Shown here: positions 1 to 5,659 of the stretch, in pieces
How positions within the stretch are numbered: the first letter of the stretch is position 1
How the letters are laid out: every line of letters starts with the position of its first letter
DNA from: an uncultured Candidatus Saccharibacteria bacterium
GTDB lineage: Bacteria; Patescibacteriota; Saccharimonadia; Saccharimonadales; Saccharimonadaceae
Assembly (NCBI GenBank): GCA_938017655.1
Contig: CALIJO010000086.1
Location: 1-7,168, forward strand
Direction: 5' to 3'
Length of the DNA stretch: 7,168 bases
Program-made: the position numbers and the translations under genes
The notes under the pieces: model-generated
Seen by the model: only the letters and a program-made list of their open reading frames with translations
Told to the model about the DNA's origin: nothing
The model's database searches: none

Positions 1-15
1 GTAGCAGAAAAGATT

Positions 16-654
16 ATGGGGCTAAATTTTTCGGAAGCGAAGAAGATTCTGATCCCCTACCTCGAAGAAAGAAATGCACGAATCGAGATGACGCCGGAGC
101 GATTTAAGCAAATCATGAGTGATGAATTAAATGAAAAATTTGAATTAGCGATTAGGCGACTCGAAGAAGTGACGGAGCATCCCCTAGCAATTAAAGATTG
201 TGCAAAGAATCGCGCTAAGGAAATTCATAAAATTTCACCAGAGGCAGTGTCACCGAGTGAGGATTTATTATTCTTGATTACGACTTTTCCAGCGATGATC
301 GTTTATTATGAGGAGGGGGTGATTTTTACCTATGCGAAAATCGATAATGAATTATGGGGGATGCCACTCGATGGAATTTTACATGAACTGATGCATTTTC
401 AAACTAATTATTATTATCGAGAAAATCCAGACTCTGTGGTTTCTAATCTTTCAAAGGGCGAATACTATATTCTGAAAGAATCTCTAACAGCCCTACTTGA
501 TGAATCTTGGAAACCAATTATGACTTTGCCAGATGCAAGTTATCCTGAATTTCAAGACCTCAGAAATAAACTGCACAACCATTATTCCAAATATCATGAT
601 TTTGACAAACTAATGGAATATGGTGCAAAAGAGGTAAAAGATTACAAAATGTGA
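16..654 (+). CDS. Putative HExxH-motif protein of unknown function (possible zinc metallopeptidase; 5' end uncertain)
   Basis: I do not recognise the family. The 212-residue frame carries HELMH at residues 123-127 after a hydrophobic/Gly context (PLDGILHELMHF), the form of a zinc-binding HExxH helix. A glutamate at residue 155, in LKESLTALLDE, is a plausible third ligand, which would make it gluzincin-like. This is inferred from the motif only. There is no signal peptide or membrane segment, so it is probably cytosolic. The N-terminal 70 residues are charged and helical. The frame is open back to base 1, and only a weak A-rich stretch precedes the ATG at 16, so the true start may lie upstream of the window. 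The gene ends in TGA, overlapped by the promoter of the next gene. The coding frame is secure, but the enzymatic role is a hypothesis. Confidence 0.75.
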   Translation: MGLNFSEAKKILIPYLEERNARIEMTPERFKQIMSDELNEKFELAIRRLEEVTEHPLAIKDCAKNRAKEIHKISPEAVSPSEDLLFLITTFPAMIVYYEEGVIFTYAKIDNELWGMPLDGILHELMHFQTNYYYRENPDSVVSNLSKGEYYILKESLTALLDESWKPIMTLPDASYPEFQDLRNKLHNHYSKYHDFDKLMEYGAKEVKDYKM

Positions 655-660
655 TATAAT
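652..660 (+). promoter_or_regulatory. Extended -10 promoter for the 142-aa gene
   Basis: TGaTATAAT is a perfect extended -10, with the hexamer at 655-660. Its TGA is also the stop codon of the preceding gene. No -35 match lies 16-18 bases upstream. The predicted transcription start is near 667, giving a leader of about 34 nt that contains a strong ribosome binding site, GAGGGGG at 689-695. Confidence 0.7.
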
Positions 661-700
661 ATAGGGGTAGCCTGTTATTTTACAGAAAGAGGGGGAAATT

Positions 701-1129
701 ATGTTCTTTGACAAATCTAAGTTACAAAAAATGTCTAATGAAATCACATTGACATTAAACGAAAGGATCGACAGAATGACGCTCGTGGTAAAAGCCCAAT
801 GCGTACTGATTGGTCAGGACGAAAGGGGTAATTCCTATCAGAGTAATATCCTAAGATTGATTAACAAAACGGCAAAAGGCCTTCTTAACCAATGCCAATT
901 GACCATGCATAGTCATCGAATACGAAAATCTTATCACAGTGCCGAATCAATCGCGAGGACGATTGAAGAATTCGATAATTACATCGAGAGTTTCAATGCT
1001 ACCACAAAATTATTTCGGGATACCCTGGAGAGGTTTTGGCCAATGCGAAACTTCGAACCGGTGGCCACGGAAACCAAAATTCCAATGGTTAGAGCAAGAT
1101 TTGAAAACTTAAGAAATGACTTAATTTAA
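701..1129 (+). CDS. Hypothetical protein, 142 aa, orphan
   Basis: I do not recognise this protein. The start at 701 is supported by GAGGGGG at 689-695, five bases upstream, and by an extended -10 promoter. The translation looks mostly alpha-helical and basic, with no transmembrane segment, signal peptide or known catalytic motif. It has two cysteines (34 and 65) and His/Arg-rich residues around 70-79 (HSHRIRKSYHS). A helical, amphipathic pattern such as ARTIEEFDNYIESF follows at about 85-98. It is a monocistronic unit with its own promoter and a terminator just after the stop (TAA). The good ribosome binding site, promoter and terminator argue for a real expressed gene, probably lineage-restricted. 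Confidence 0.75.
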   Translation: MFFDKSKLQKMSNEITLTLNERIDRMTLVVKAQCVLIGQDERGNSYQSNILRLINKTAKGLLNQCQLTMHSHRIRKSYHSAESIARTIEEFDNYIESFNATTKLFRDTLERFWPMRNFEPVATETKIPMVRARFENLRNDLI

Positions 1130-1154
1130 TCTAGTGAAGCAGGCTAAGAAATTT

Positions 1155-1189
1155 AAGGGACGCAAGATTTGCGCCCCTTTTGCTTTTTT
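1155..1189 (+). terminator. Rho-independent terminator after the 142-aa gene
   Basis: The stem AAGGGACGCAA (1155-1165) pairs with TTGCGCCCCTT (1169-1179) with one internal A-C mismatch and a GAT loop. It is followed by the T-rich tail ttgctttttt. It lies 25 bases after the stop codon at 1129 and just ahead of the yebC promoter, so it separates the two units. Confidence 0.8.
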
Positions 1190-1196
1190 GGAAAAA

Positions 1197-1205
1197 TGTT
1201 ATAAT
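1197..1205 (+). promoter_or_regulatory. Extended -10 promoter of yebC
   Basis: TGtTATAAT is a perfect extended -10, with the hexamer at 1200-1205. There is no good -35, because the expected position falls in the T-tract of the preceding terminator. Predicted transcription starts near 1212, giving a leader of about 29 nt with the ribosome binding site AAGGGG at 1230-1235, five bases before the ATG. Confidence 0.7.
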
Positions 1206-1240
1206 GATATAAAATTATTATTAGAAAATAAGGGGTTATT

Positions 1241-1942
1241 ATGTCTGGACACAGTAAATGGGCTACCACCAAGCGCCAAAAAGCAATCGTGGACGCAAAG
1301 CGTGGTGCAGCCTTCACCAAAATTGGTAACCAAATCGCGATTGCTGCGCGTGCTGGTGCCGACCCAACCATGAATCCATCTCTTGCGATGGTATTAGAAA
1401 AAGCTCGCAAGGCTAATATGCCAAAGGTGAACATCGAACGTGCGATTGCGCGTGCCGCCGATAAAAATGCTGCAGCTTTAATCGAAGAAACTTACGAAGC
1501 TTACGGTCCGGCTGGTATTGGTTTGATTATCGAAATTGCTACCGATAACAAGAATCGTACTATGCCAGAAGTGCGCAATGCGCTTTCGAAGAATGGCGGA
1601 CGCATGGCCGATCCTGGATCTGTGATGTTCCAATTTGCACGTAAGGGTGTGATTTTCATCGAAGATAAGGGTGAAGACGCGCTGATGACCGCTCTAGATG
1701 CTGGCGCAGAAGATGCCAACGAAGAAGAAGATGGTATTGAAATTATCACCGAGCCAACTGATTTGATGAAGGTACGCAAAAATTTGATCGATGCCGGTCT
1801 CAACGTAGATTCTGCCGAACTCAAATATTTGCCAAATAACACCGTAGAGGTGAGCGAGGCGGATGCGGAAAAAGTAGATAAACTACTGGATGCCGTAGAT
1901 GATCTCGATGACGTGATTAACGTCTTCACCAACGCTGCTTAA
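1241..1942 (+). CDS. yebC: YebC/PmpR/TACO1-family protein
   Basis: This is a full-length 233-residue member of the YebC family (DUF28, Transcrip_reg). The N-terminus MSGHSKWATTKRQKA matches the family signature MSGHSKWANIKHKK. Other hallmarks are DAKRGAAFTK (18-27), ANMPKVNIERAI (58-69), YEAYGPAGIGLIIE followed by TDNKNRT (101-107), and NGGRMADPGSVMFQF (118-132). The C-terminus DLDDVINVFTNA matches the usual DLDDVQNVYHNA. Such proteins were first described as transcriptional regulators. Mitochondrial TACO1 and more recent bacterial work point to a ribosome-associated role in translating difficult (proline-rich) stretches. It is cytosolic. The start is fixed by the motif and by AAGGGG at 1230-1235. 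In many bacteria yebC adjoins ruvC-ruvA-ruvB; here tRNAs and ruvA follow but ruvC does not. It forms its own unit, with promoter and terminator. Confidence 0.97.
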   Translation: MSGHSKWATTKRQKAIVDAKRGAAFTKIGNQIAIAARAGADPTMNPSLAMVLEKARKANMPKVNIERAIARAADKNAAALIEETYEAYGPAGIGLIIEIATDNKNRTMPEVRNALSKNGGRMADPGSVMFQFARKGVIFIEDKGEDALMTALDAGAEDANEEEDGIEIITEPTDLMKVRKNLIDAGLNVDSAELKYLPNNTVEVSEADAEKVDKLLDAVDDLDDVINVFTNAA

Positions 1943-1948
1943 TTTTAG

Positions 1949-1973
1949 AAGGAGCCTTCGCGGGCTCCTTTTT
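1949..1973 (+). terminator. Rho-independent terminator of yebC
   Basis: AAGGAGCC (1949-1956) pairs perfectly with GGCTCCTT (1963-1970) around a six-base TTCGCG loop and runs into a TTTTT tract. It begins seven bases after the yebC stop codon. Confidence 0.93.
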
Positions 1974-2148
1974 GTGGGAACCTTAATAGATTACTTCTTG
2001 CTGGAGTTTTAGCGGAATTTTTGATAGAGTTTAGTAAATCCTTTTTGTTGTTTCTGATTGGTTCACTGAGGGAGATTTTTCACTTTTTGTTGGGTTTTCG
2101 GGTGTGTTTTCCTAAGATGATTTTTCACTTTACGGGGAAGAATATTTC
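1974..2148. other. Gene-free stretch between yebC and the tRNA operon
   Basis: I see no convincing gene here. The open frame that starts at 2021 runs straight through the tRNA-Ser gene, has no ribosome binding site and gives a low-complexity Phe/Leu-rich product, so it is spurious. The stretch is T-rich on the + strand and contains a 13-nt direct repeat (listed separately) just upstream of the tRNA promoter. Confidence 0.6.
2074..2131. repeat. Pair of 13-nt direct repeats upstream of the tRNA promoter
   Basis: GATTTTTCACTTT occurs identically at 2074-2086 and 2119-2131, 45 bases apart start to start. The second copy ends in the -35 region of the tRNA promoter. It could be a regulator-binding pair or a chance match in T-rich sequence. 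Confidence 0.5.
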
Positions 2149-2157
2149 TGGTATGAT
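2129..2157 (+). promoter_or_regulatory. Promoter of the tRNA-Ser/tRNA-Met operon
   Basis: An extended -10, TGgTATGAT at 2149-2157, is preceded at 17-bp spacing by TTTACG (2129-2134), a 4/6 match to the -35 consensus. The predicted transcription start (about 2164) falls within one or two bases of the first nucleotide of tRNA-Ser, so the tRNA would have almost no 5' leader. Confidence 0.7.
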
Positions 2158-2164
2158 AGTTAGT

Positions 2165-2250
2165 GGAAGGGTGGCCGAGTGGTTGATGGCACCGGTCTTG
2201 AAAACCGGCAAGTTAACGCTTCGCAGGTTCGAATCCTGTCCCTTCCGCCA
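2165..2250 (+). tRNA. tRNA-Ser (anticodon TGA)
   Basis: This is a complete 86-nt type II tRNA reading UCA and other UCN codons. The acceptor GGAAGGG (2165-2171) pairs with CCCTTCC (2240-2246), then discriminator G and an encoded CCA. The anticodon stem CCGGT/ACCGG encloses the loop CTTGAAA, with anticodon TGA at 2199-2201. The long variable arm (2209-2222) can form a short AAGT/GCTT hairpin, which marks it as a serine tRNA. The T arm GCAGG-TTCGAAT-CCTGT is standard. Confidence 0.97.
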
Positions 2251-2256
2251 AACCGT

Positions 2257-2333
2257 GGTACCGTAGCTCAGCTGGTTAGAGCGTAGGACTCATAAGCCTA
2301 AGGTCACTGGTTCAATCCCAGTCGGTACTACCA
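2257..2333 (+). tRNA. tRNA-Met (anticodon CAT, elongator type)
   Basis: This is a complete 77-nt tRNA with an encoded CCA, six bases after tRNA-Ser and so in the same transcript. The acceptor GGTACCG pairs with CGGTACT, with a G1-U72 wobble. The D stem is GCTC/GAGC. The loop CTCATAA has CAT at 2291-2293, and the T arm is ACTGG-TTCAATC-CCAGT. It lacks the three G-C pairs of the initiator anticodon stem, and the D, anticodon-loop and variable regions resemble elongator tRNA-Met. tRNA-Ile2 (CAT converted to lysidine-AU) cannot be excluded. The anticodon stem closes with an A31-G39 mismatch, which is unusual. Confidence 0.9.
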
Positions 2334-2346
2334 AATGAAATTATCT

Positions 2347-2368
2347 AACGGCGATAAGCCGTTTTTTT
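2347..2368 (+). terminator. Rho-independent terminator of the tRNA operon
   Basis: AACGGC (2347-2352) pairs with GCCGTT (2358-2363) around a GATAA loop and enters a run of seven T (2362-2368). It lies 13 bases after the CCA end of tRNA-Met and abuts the ruvA promoter. Confidence 0.92.
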
Positions 2369-2372
2369 CTTA

Positions 2373-2381
2373 TGGTAAAAT
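2373..2381 (+). promoter_or_regulatory. Extended -10 promoter of ruvA, predicted leaderless
   Basis: TGgTAAAAT is an extended -10, with the hexamer at 2376-2381, five matches of six. No -35 is visible; that region is the upstream terminator. Only six bases separate the hexamer from the ruvA ATG, so transcription should start at or next to the A of ATG. No Shine-Dalgarno sequence precedes the gene. Confidence 0.65.
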
Positions 2382-2387
2382 AGTTAC

Positions 2388-2960
2388 ATGATAGCACATG
2401 TAGAAGGTACGATTGCGGAAAAATTCACCGGGCAGATTATTGTGGATGTGCATGGCGTGGGTTACGAAGTGAATCTTTCGGCAAATGATTTTGAAGAAAT
2501 TAATGTAGGAGAAACCAAGAAATTTTATACTTATCATGCAGTGCGTGAGACCTCGGAAGACCTCTATGGTTTTACAACTCTGATGGCCAAGAAAATTTTT
2601 GAAATGTTAATCTCGGTGAACGGGATTGGCCCGAAGGCTGGTATGGCAATTCTCTCTCTGGGGACGCCAGAAGAAGTGCGTAATGCGATTGCCAATGCGG
2701 ATAGCGGTTTTATCAGCAAGGCAAGCGGCGTGGGGAAAAAATCAGCCGAGCGCGTAATCGTCGATCTGAAGGATAAGGTAGGATTACCAAGTCATTACAC
2801 TGGCGCAGAAATTCAGGTGAAGAAGCCGGAAAACAACGAAGCGCTCGATGCCCTCATGGCGCTCGGCTTTAACCTGAAAGAAGCCACCGAAGCACTCAAA
2901 GAAATCGATGCAGGTTTGCCAGTGGAAGATCAGATTCGCCTGGCGTTAAAGAATCGTTAA
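2388..2960 (+). CDS. ruvA: Holliday junction branch migration protein RuvA
   Basis: RuvA is the junction-binding subunit of the RuvAB complex. Its tetramer holds the four-way DNA junction and loads the RuvB motor during recombinational repair. The 190-residue product has the usual length and architecture. It has an N-terminal OB fold (1-63, opening MIAHVEGTIAEK with VHGVGYEV at 21-28) and a central domain with two helix-hairpin-helix DNA-binding motifs. These are LISVNGIGPKAGMAIL at about 74-89 and ISKASGVGKKSAERVIVDLK at about 109-128. A flexible linker and a small C-terminal RuvB-binding domain (about 150-190, LMALGFNLKEA) follow. The start is fixed by the family N-terminus. No Shine-Dalgarno sequence precedes it and a -10 box lies six bases upstream, so the mRNA is probably leaderless. 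ruvB is nearby but on the opposite strand. Confidence 0.97.
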   Translation: MIAHVEGTIAEKFTGQIIVDVHGVGYEVNLSANDFEEINVGETKKFYTYHAVRETSEDLYGFTTLMAKKIFEMLISVNGIGPKAGMAILSLGTPEEVRNAIANADSGFISKASGVGKKSAERVIVDLKDKVGLPSHYTGAEIQVKKPENNEALDALMALGFNLKEATEALKEIDAGLPVEDQIRLALKNR

Positions 2961-3023
2961 TAAAAAAGACTCGTGCAGAAAAATATTAAAACAAAAAGCC
3001 ATTAATTTGAAAATCATTAGCGA

Positions 3024-3052
3024 AAAAATAGTTCCTAGCTGGAACTATTTTT
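3024..3052. terminator. Bidirectional terminator between ruvA and the PH-domain gene
   Basis: A perfect 12-bp stem, AAAAATAGTTCC (3024-3035) with GGAACTATTTTT (3041-3052), closes a TAGCT loop. A-run and T-run flanks make it work as an intrinsic terminator on both strands. That fits its place between the 3' ends of ruvA (+) and the minus-strand membrane-protein gene. Confidence 0.9.
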
Positions 3053-3055
3053 ATG

Positions 3056-3119
3056 GGGATTTTAATTTCAGAGATTTGGAATACTCAGTTTTGTAGGGAT
3101 TTTAATTTCCGAGATTTGG
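3056..3119. repeat. 24-nt direct repeat at the 3' end of the PH-domain gene
   Basis: Copies at 3056-3079 and 3096-3119 match at 23 of 24 positions (A3070 versus C3110) with an exact 40-base period. The second copy holds the last codons and stop of the minus-strand gene. The first lies just downstream of that stop, so it looks like a short tandem duplication of the gene's end. Confidence 0.85.
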
Positions 3120-3980
3120 CACGTTCAAGGTATCAGAAGAAGTGTCTGGGGCTTTTGGAGATTCTGAAGCCTCTGGAAATTCTGCAGATTCTACGGTTTC
3201 CGTTCCTTCTGTAGCTGTCGCTAATTCAGTATCGTCTGTTTTAGCCTTAGAGGTATTTTCGGAAACCGGCGCGGAAGTTACTTCGGCTTGACTGGTGCGA
3301 TGATCGATATGAATAGTATTCGGAGCAGCAGTTTCTGCCTTGGTTTCAGATTTTTGATTTTTATTAGCGGCTAAAATTTCAGAAAGTGATTTTTTATCAG
3401 TGTCAGCGGGGACTTCACACTCATCATCGGCAGGAATTTCACCTTTTTCGATATGCACGAAGTGAGTAATGGTTTCGAGCTCATCAGTAGGCGTGTCGAG
3501 ATATTTGAAAATATAAGTAGTTTCGTCACCGATAGTCGACATGCGGAGAGTACCAACTTCGAAGAGATGCTCGAAAAGACCGGATTGCTTAAAGGATACA
3601 TCCTCCACAGAGACTAAATCGATCACATTCATCGCGGTATCGAAGAGTGAATTAGCGACGCGTTGAATGAGACGCTTGTTGGTGACGAAAAGCTTATTGG
3701 TGGTATAAACATTAAGGCTAATCAAGGTCGCAATCCAAACCGTACCAAGCACAATCGAGATAACCAAGAGGAAGAAAGCGCGTCCACTAGCATCGAGCGC
3801 GAAAACGAAAGAATTGCCAGCATTGATTAAAATATAGAGTGCGAAGAGCAAAATACTAGTGAGACAAGCTCCGGCAAAGATTAAAATTGGAATAATTTTA
3901 GTACGTTTGATTTCAAGAACAATTCGCTCGCCAGCCTCAAGAGAAATGCCCAATTTTGGATTATAATTTTTCTGCTTCAT
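3102..3980 (-). CDS. Two-TM membrane protein with bacterial PH-like domain and disordered acidic tail
   Basis: The product is 292 residues from the ATG at 3980. I chose this start because AGGGA (3986-3990) sits five bases upstream and an extended -10 lies at 4005-4013. The longer frame starting at 4100 would span that promoter and overlap ruvB. Residues 1-28 are cytosolic (LEAGERIVLEIKRT). Two membrane helices follow (about 29-52 and 69-92), then a domain resembling the bacterial PH family bPH_2/YdbS (about 93-178). Its hallmarks are TTNKLFVTNKRLIQR, IDLVSVEDVSFKQSGLFEHLFEVGTL and an STIGDETTYIF strand pair. Residues 180-292 form a low-complexity tail rich in Glu, Thr, Ser, Ala and Pro, probably disordered. 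The function is unknown. It lies downstream of ruvB with no terminator between, so readthrough is possible. Confidence 0.85.
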   Translation of the reverse strand: MKQKNYNPKLGISLEAGERIVLEIKRTKIIPILIFAGACLTSILLFALYILINAGNSFVFALDASGRAFFLLVISIVLGTVWIATLISLNVYTTNKLFVTNKRLIQRVANSLFDTAMNVIDLVSVEDVSFKQSGLFEHLFEVGTLRMSTIGDETTYIFKYLDTPTDELETITHFVHIEKGEIPADDECEVPADTDKKSLSEILAANKNQKSETKAETAAPNTIHIDHRTSQAEVTSAPVSENTSKAKTDDTELATATEGTETVESAEFPEASESPKAPDTSSDTLNVPNLGN

Positions 3981-4004
3981 ACGCTTCCCTGTTAAATTAG
4001 TTAT

Positions 4005-4013
4005 ATTATAACA
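4005..4013 (-). promoter_or_regulatory. Extended -10 promoter of the PH-domain gene
   Basis: On the minus strand this reads TGtTATAAT, with the hexamer at 4010-4005. It lies 15 bases after the ruvB stop and predicts a start near 3998, giving a leader of about 18 nt with the ribosome binding site AGGGA. No -35 match is visible. Confidence 0.65.
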
Positions 4014-4026
4014 TATTTTCAGGTGA

Positions 4027-5034
4027 TTAGAGAGAAGAGAGATGACGCTTGGCTTTTTCGGTGACGATACGACCACGTGGGGTCTTTTCGATGAAGCCAA
4101 GTTGAATCAAAAATGGTTCGTAATAATCTTCAATCGTGGTAGCTTCATCACCGGTGAGGGCGGCAATGGTAGTGAGGCCAACTGGGCGGTTGCCATAATT
4201 ATCGAGCATTAGTTGCAACATATTACGGTCAGCCGGGTCAAGACCAAGGGAGTCAATCTCCATAAGCCCAAGTGCCTGCGTGGCAATATCCAGGTTGACC
4301 GAGCCATCACCATGGACATCAGCAAAATCACGCACGCGCTTCATCAGACGGTTAGCGATACGCGGTGTGAGACGAGAGCGGGCGGCCAGAGTGGCAGTAG
4401 CTTCTTCGGAAATTTCCGTACCGAGAATACTAGCGGTACGAGCAATGATTTGACCGATTTCCGATTCATTGTAATATTCCAGACGGTGAGTGATACCAAA
4501 ACGGTCGCGAAGTGGACCAGCCAAAGAGCCAGTACGAGTAGTAGCACCGATCACCGTAAAGTGCGGTAAATCAAGGCGCACTGAACGGGCAGCCGGACCC
4601 TTACCGATGACGATATCGAGTTTGTAATCTTCCATAGCGGAATAAAGGATTTCCTCCACGGCGCGACGCAAACGATGAATCTCATCAATAAATAGCACAT
4701 CACCGTTTTGGAGATTAGTGAGAATAGAGGCGAGATCGCCAGCTCGTTCAATGGCTGGGCCAGATGTGACGCGCAGATTGGAGCCAAGTTCGTGGGCGAT
4801 GACATTCGCCATGGTAGTTTTACCGAGACCTGGTGGACCATAAAGTAGGACGTGATCCAAAGTGGTCCCATCATTACGTTTTTTCACCGCTGCGATAGCG
4901 ATCTTCAGATTCTTTTTCAAGCGTTCCTGGCCGATATACTCGGCAAAATTAGTTGGGCGAAGACTGACTTCTACTGCTTGCTCTTCCTGATCCTCCTCGT
5001 GCGATATATTATCGATAACTCGCTCGATTGCCAT
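4027..5034 (-). CDS. ruvB: Holliday junction branch migration ATPase RuvB
   Basis: RuvB is the AAA+ hexameric motor that pumps DNA through RuvA-bound Holliday junctions. The 335-residue product is full length. It shows the family entry [12 protein letters not shown] (25-36), Walker A GPPGLGKT (66-73) and Walker B LFIDEIH (114-120). Sensor 1 is GATTRTG (163-169), and LRDRFGI near 175-181 holds the arginine finger region. The sensor-2 helix is [16 protein letters not shown] (223-238). The C-terminal winged-helix DNA-binding domain (about 255-335) includes [11 protein letters not shown] and [17 protein letters not shown]. The start has GGAGG (5038-5042) three bases upstream. It is transcribed away from rubrerythrin and is not in an operon with ruvA, which is on the other strand with its own promoter. 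Confidence 0.98.
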   Translation of the reverse strand: MAIERVIDNISHEEDQEEQAVEVSLRPTNFAEYIGQERLKKNLKIAIAAVKKRNDGTTLDHVLLYGPPGLGKTTMANVIAHELGSNLRVTSGPAIERAGDLASILTNLQNGDVLFIDEIHRLRRAVEEILYSAMEDYKLDIVIGKGPAARSVRLDLPHFTVIGATTRTGSLAGPLRDRFGITHRLEYYNESEIGQIIARTASILGTEISEEATATLAARSRLTPRIANRLMKRVRDFADVHGDGSVNLDIATQALGLMEIDSLGLDPADRNMLQLMLDNYGNRPVGLTTIAALTGDEATTIEDYYEPFLIQLGFIEKTPRGRIVTEKAKRHLSSL

Positions 5035-5061
5035 AATCCTCCGTCTTTTGCTTAAATGCGT

Positions 5062-5067
5062 TATAAT
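5062..5067 (+). promoter_or_regulatory. -10 box of the rubrerythrin gene
   Basis: A perfect TATAAT has no exact TGn extension and no clear -35. The predicted start is near 5074, inside the opposing ruvB -10. The leader of about 20 nt carries the ribosome binding site AAGGAG at 5085-5090, four bases before the ATG. Confidence 0.55.
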
Positions 5068-5069
5068 AG

Positions 5070-5078
5070 ATTATACCA
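5070..5078 (-). promoter_or_regulatory. Extended -10 promoter of ruvB
   Basis: The minus strand reads TGgTATAAT, with the hexamer at 5075-5070, predicting a start near 5063 and a leader of about 29 nt. It faces, and almost touches, the -10 box of the rubrerythrin gene on the other strand. Confidence 0.7.
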
Positions 5079-5094
5079 TTAAGAAAGGAGTTAA

Positions 5095-5652
5095 ATGTCT
5101 GATATTGATAAATCCAATTTTAAAAATAGTAAGACCTATGATAATCTAAAAACCGCTTTTGCTGGAGAATCGCAAGCTCGTGTAAAATACCAATTCTTTG
5201 CTTCTCGTGCTAAAAAAGATGGTTACGAACAAATTGCTGAAATTTTCACCGAAACCTCTGATAATGAGAAAGAACACGCCAAACTTTGGTACAAATACCT
5301 CAATGACGGCGCTGTAGCTGACACCAGAACTAACCTCGAAATTGCGGCTGCTGGTGAAGATTACGAATGGACTGACATGTACAAAGAGTTTGCTCGTATC
5401 GCTCGTGAAGAAGGTTTTGACGAAATCGCAGATAAGTTTGATGGCGTTGGCGCAATTGAAAAAGAGCACGAAGAACGCTACCGCAAATTGATCAAGAACA
5501 TTGACGACGACGTAGTGTTTAAGTCTGAAAAAGTTACCGTCTGGAAGTGTCGTAACTGTGGTTATACCTTTGTAGGTAATGATGCACCTGAGGTTTGCCC
5601 AGTATGTGCACATCCACAAGCCTACTTTGAATTGCGTGCAATTAATTACTAA
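5095..5652 (+). CDS. rbr: Rubrerythrin
   Basis: Rubrerythrin is a cytosolic non-haem iron peroxidase that reduces hydrogen peroxide in anaerobes and microaerophiles, drawing electrons from NAD(P)H through rubredoxin-type carriers. The 185-residue protein has the classic two-domain order. An N-terminal four-helix ferritin-like domain carries the diiron ligands: E25 (AGESQAR), E58 and H61 (NEKEHA), E88 and E91 (AAGEDYEW), and E122 and H125 (IEKEHEE). A C-terminal rubredoxin-like Fe(Cys)4 domain has C152-x2-C155 and C168-x2-C171. All expected ligands are present, so it should be active. The ATG at 5095 follows AAGGAG at 5085-5090. It is a single-gene unit with its own -10 box and a large hairpin terminator ten bases after the stop. 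Confidence 0.97.
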   Translation: MSDIDKSNFKNSKTYDNLKTAFAGESQARVKYQFFASRAKKDGYEQIAEIFTETSDNEKEHAKLWYKYLNDGAVADTRTNLEIAAAGEDYEWTDMYKEFARIAREEGFDEIADKFDGVGAIEKEHEERYRKLIKNIDDDVVFKSEKVTVWKCRNCGYTFVGNDAPEVCPVCAHPQAYFELRAINY

Positions 5653-5659
5653 GTAACGG

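Noticed and set aside
1134..1373. 79-aa frame (+) across the terminator and yebC start
   Set aside because: It overlaps a terminator, a promoter and the first 130 bases of yebC in another frame.
2021..2266. 81-aa open frame over the tRNA-Ser gene
   Set aside because: It runs through the tRNA, lacks a ribosome binding site and gives a low-complexity hydrophobic product.
3981..4100. N-terminal extension of the PH-domain protein overlapping the end of ruvB
   Set aside because: The extension crosses an extended -10 box and a ribosome binding site that clearly serve the ATG at 3980, and its sequence is ruvB coding DNA read in another frame.
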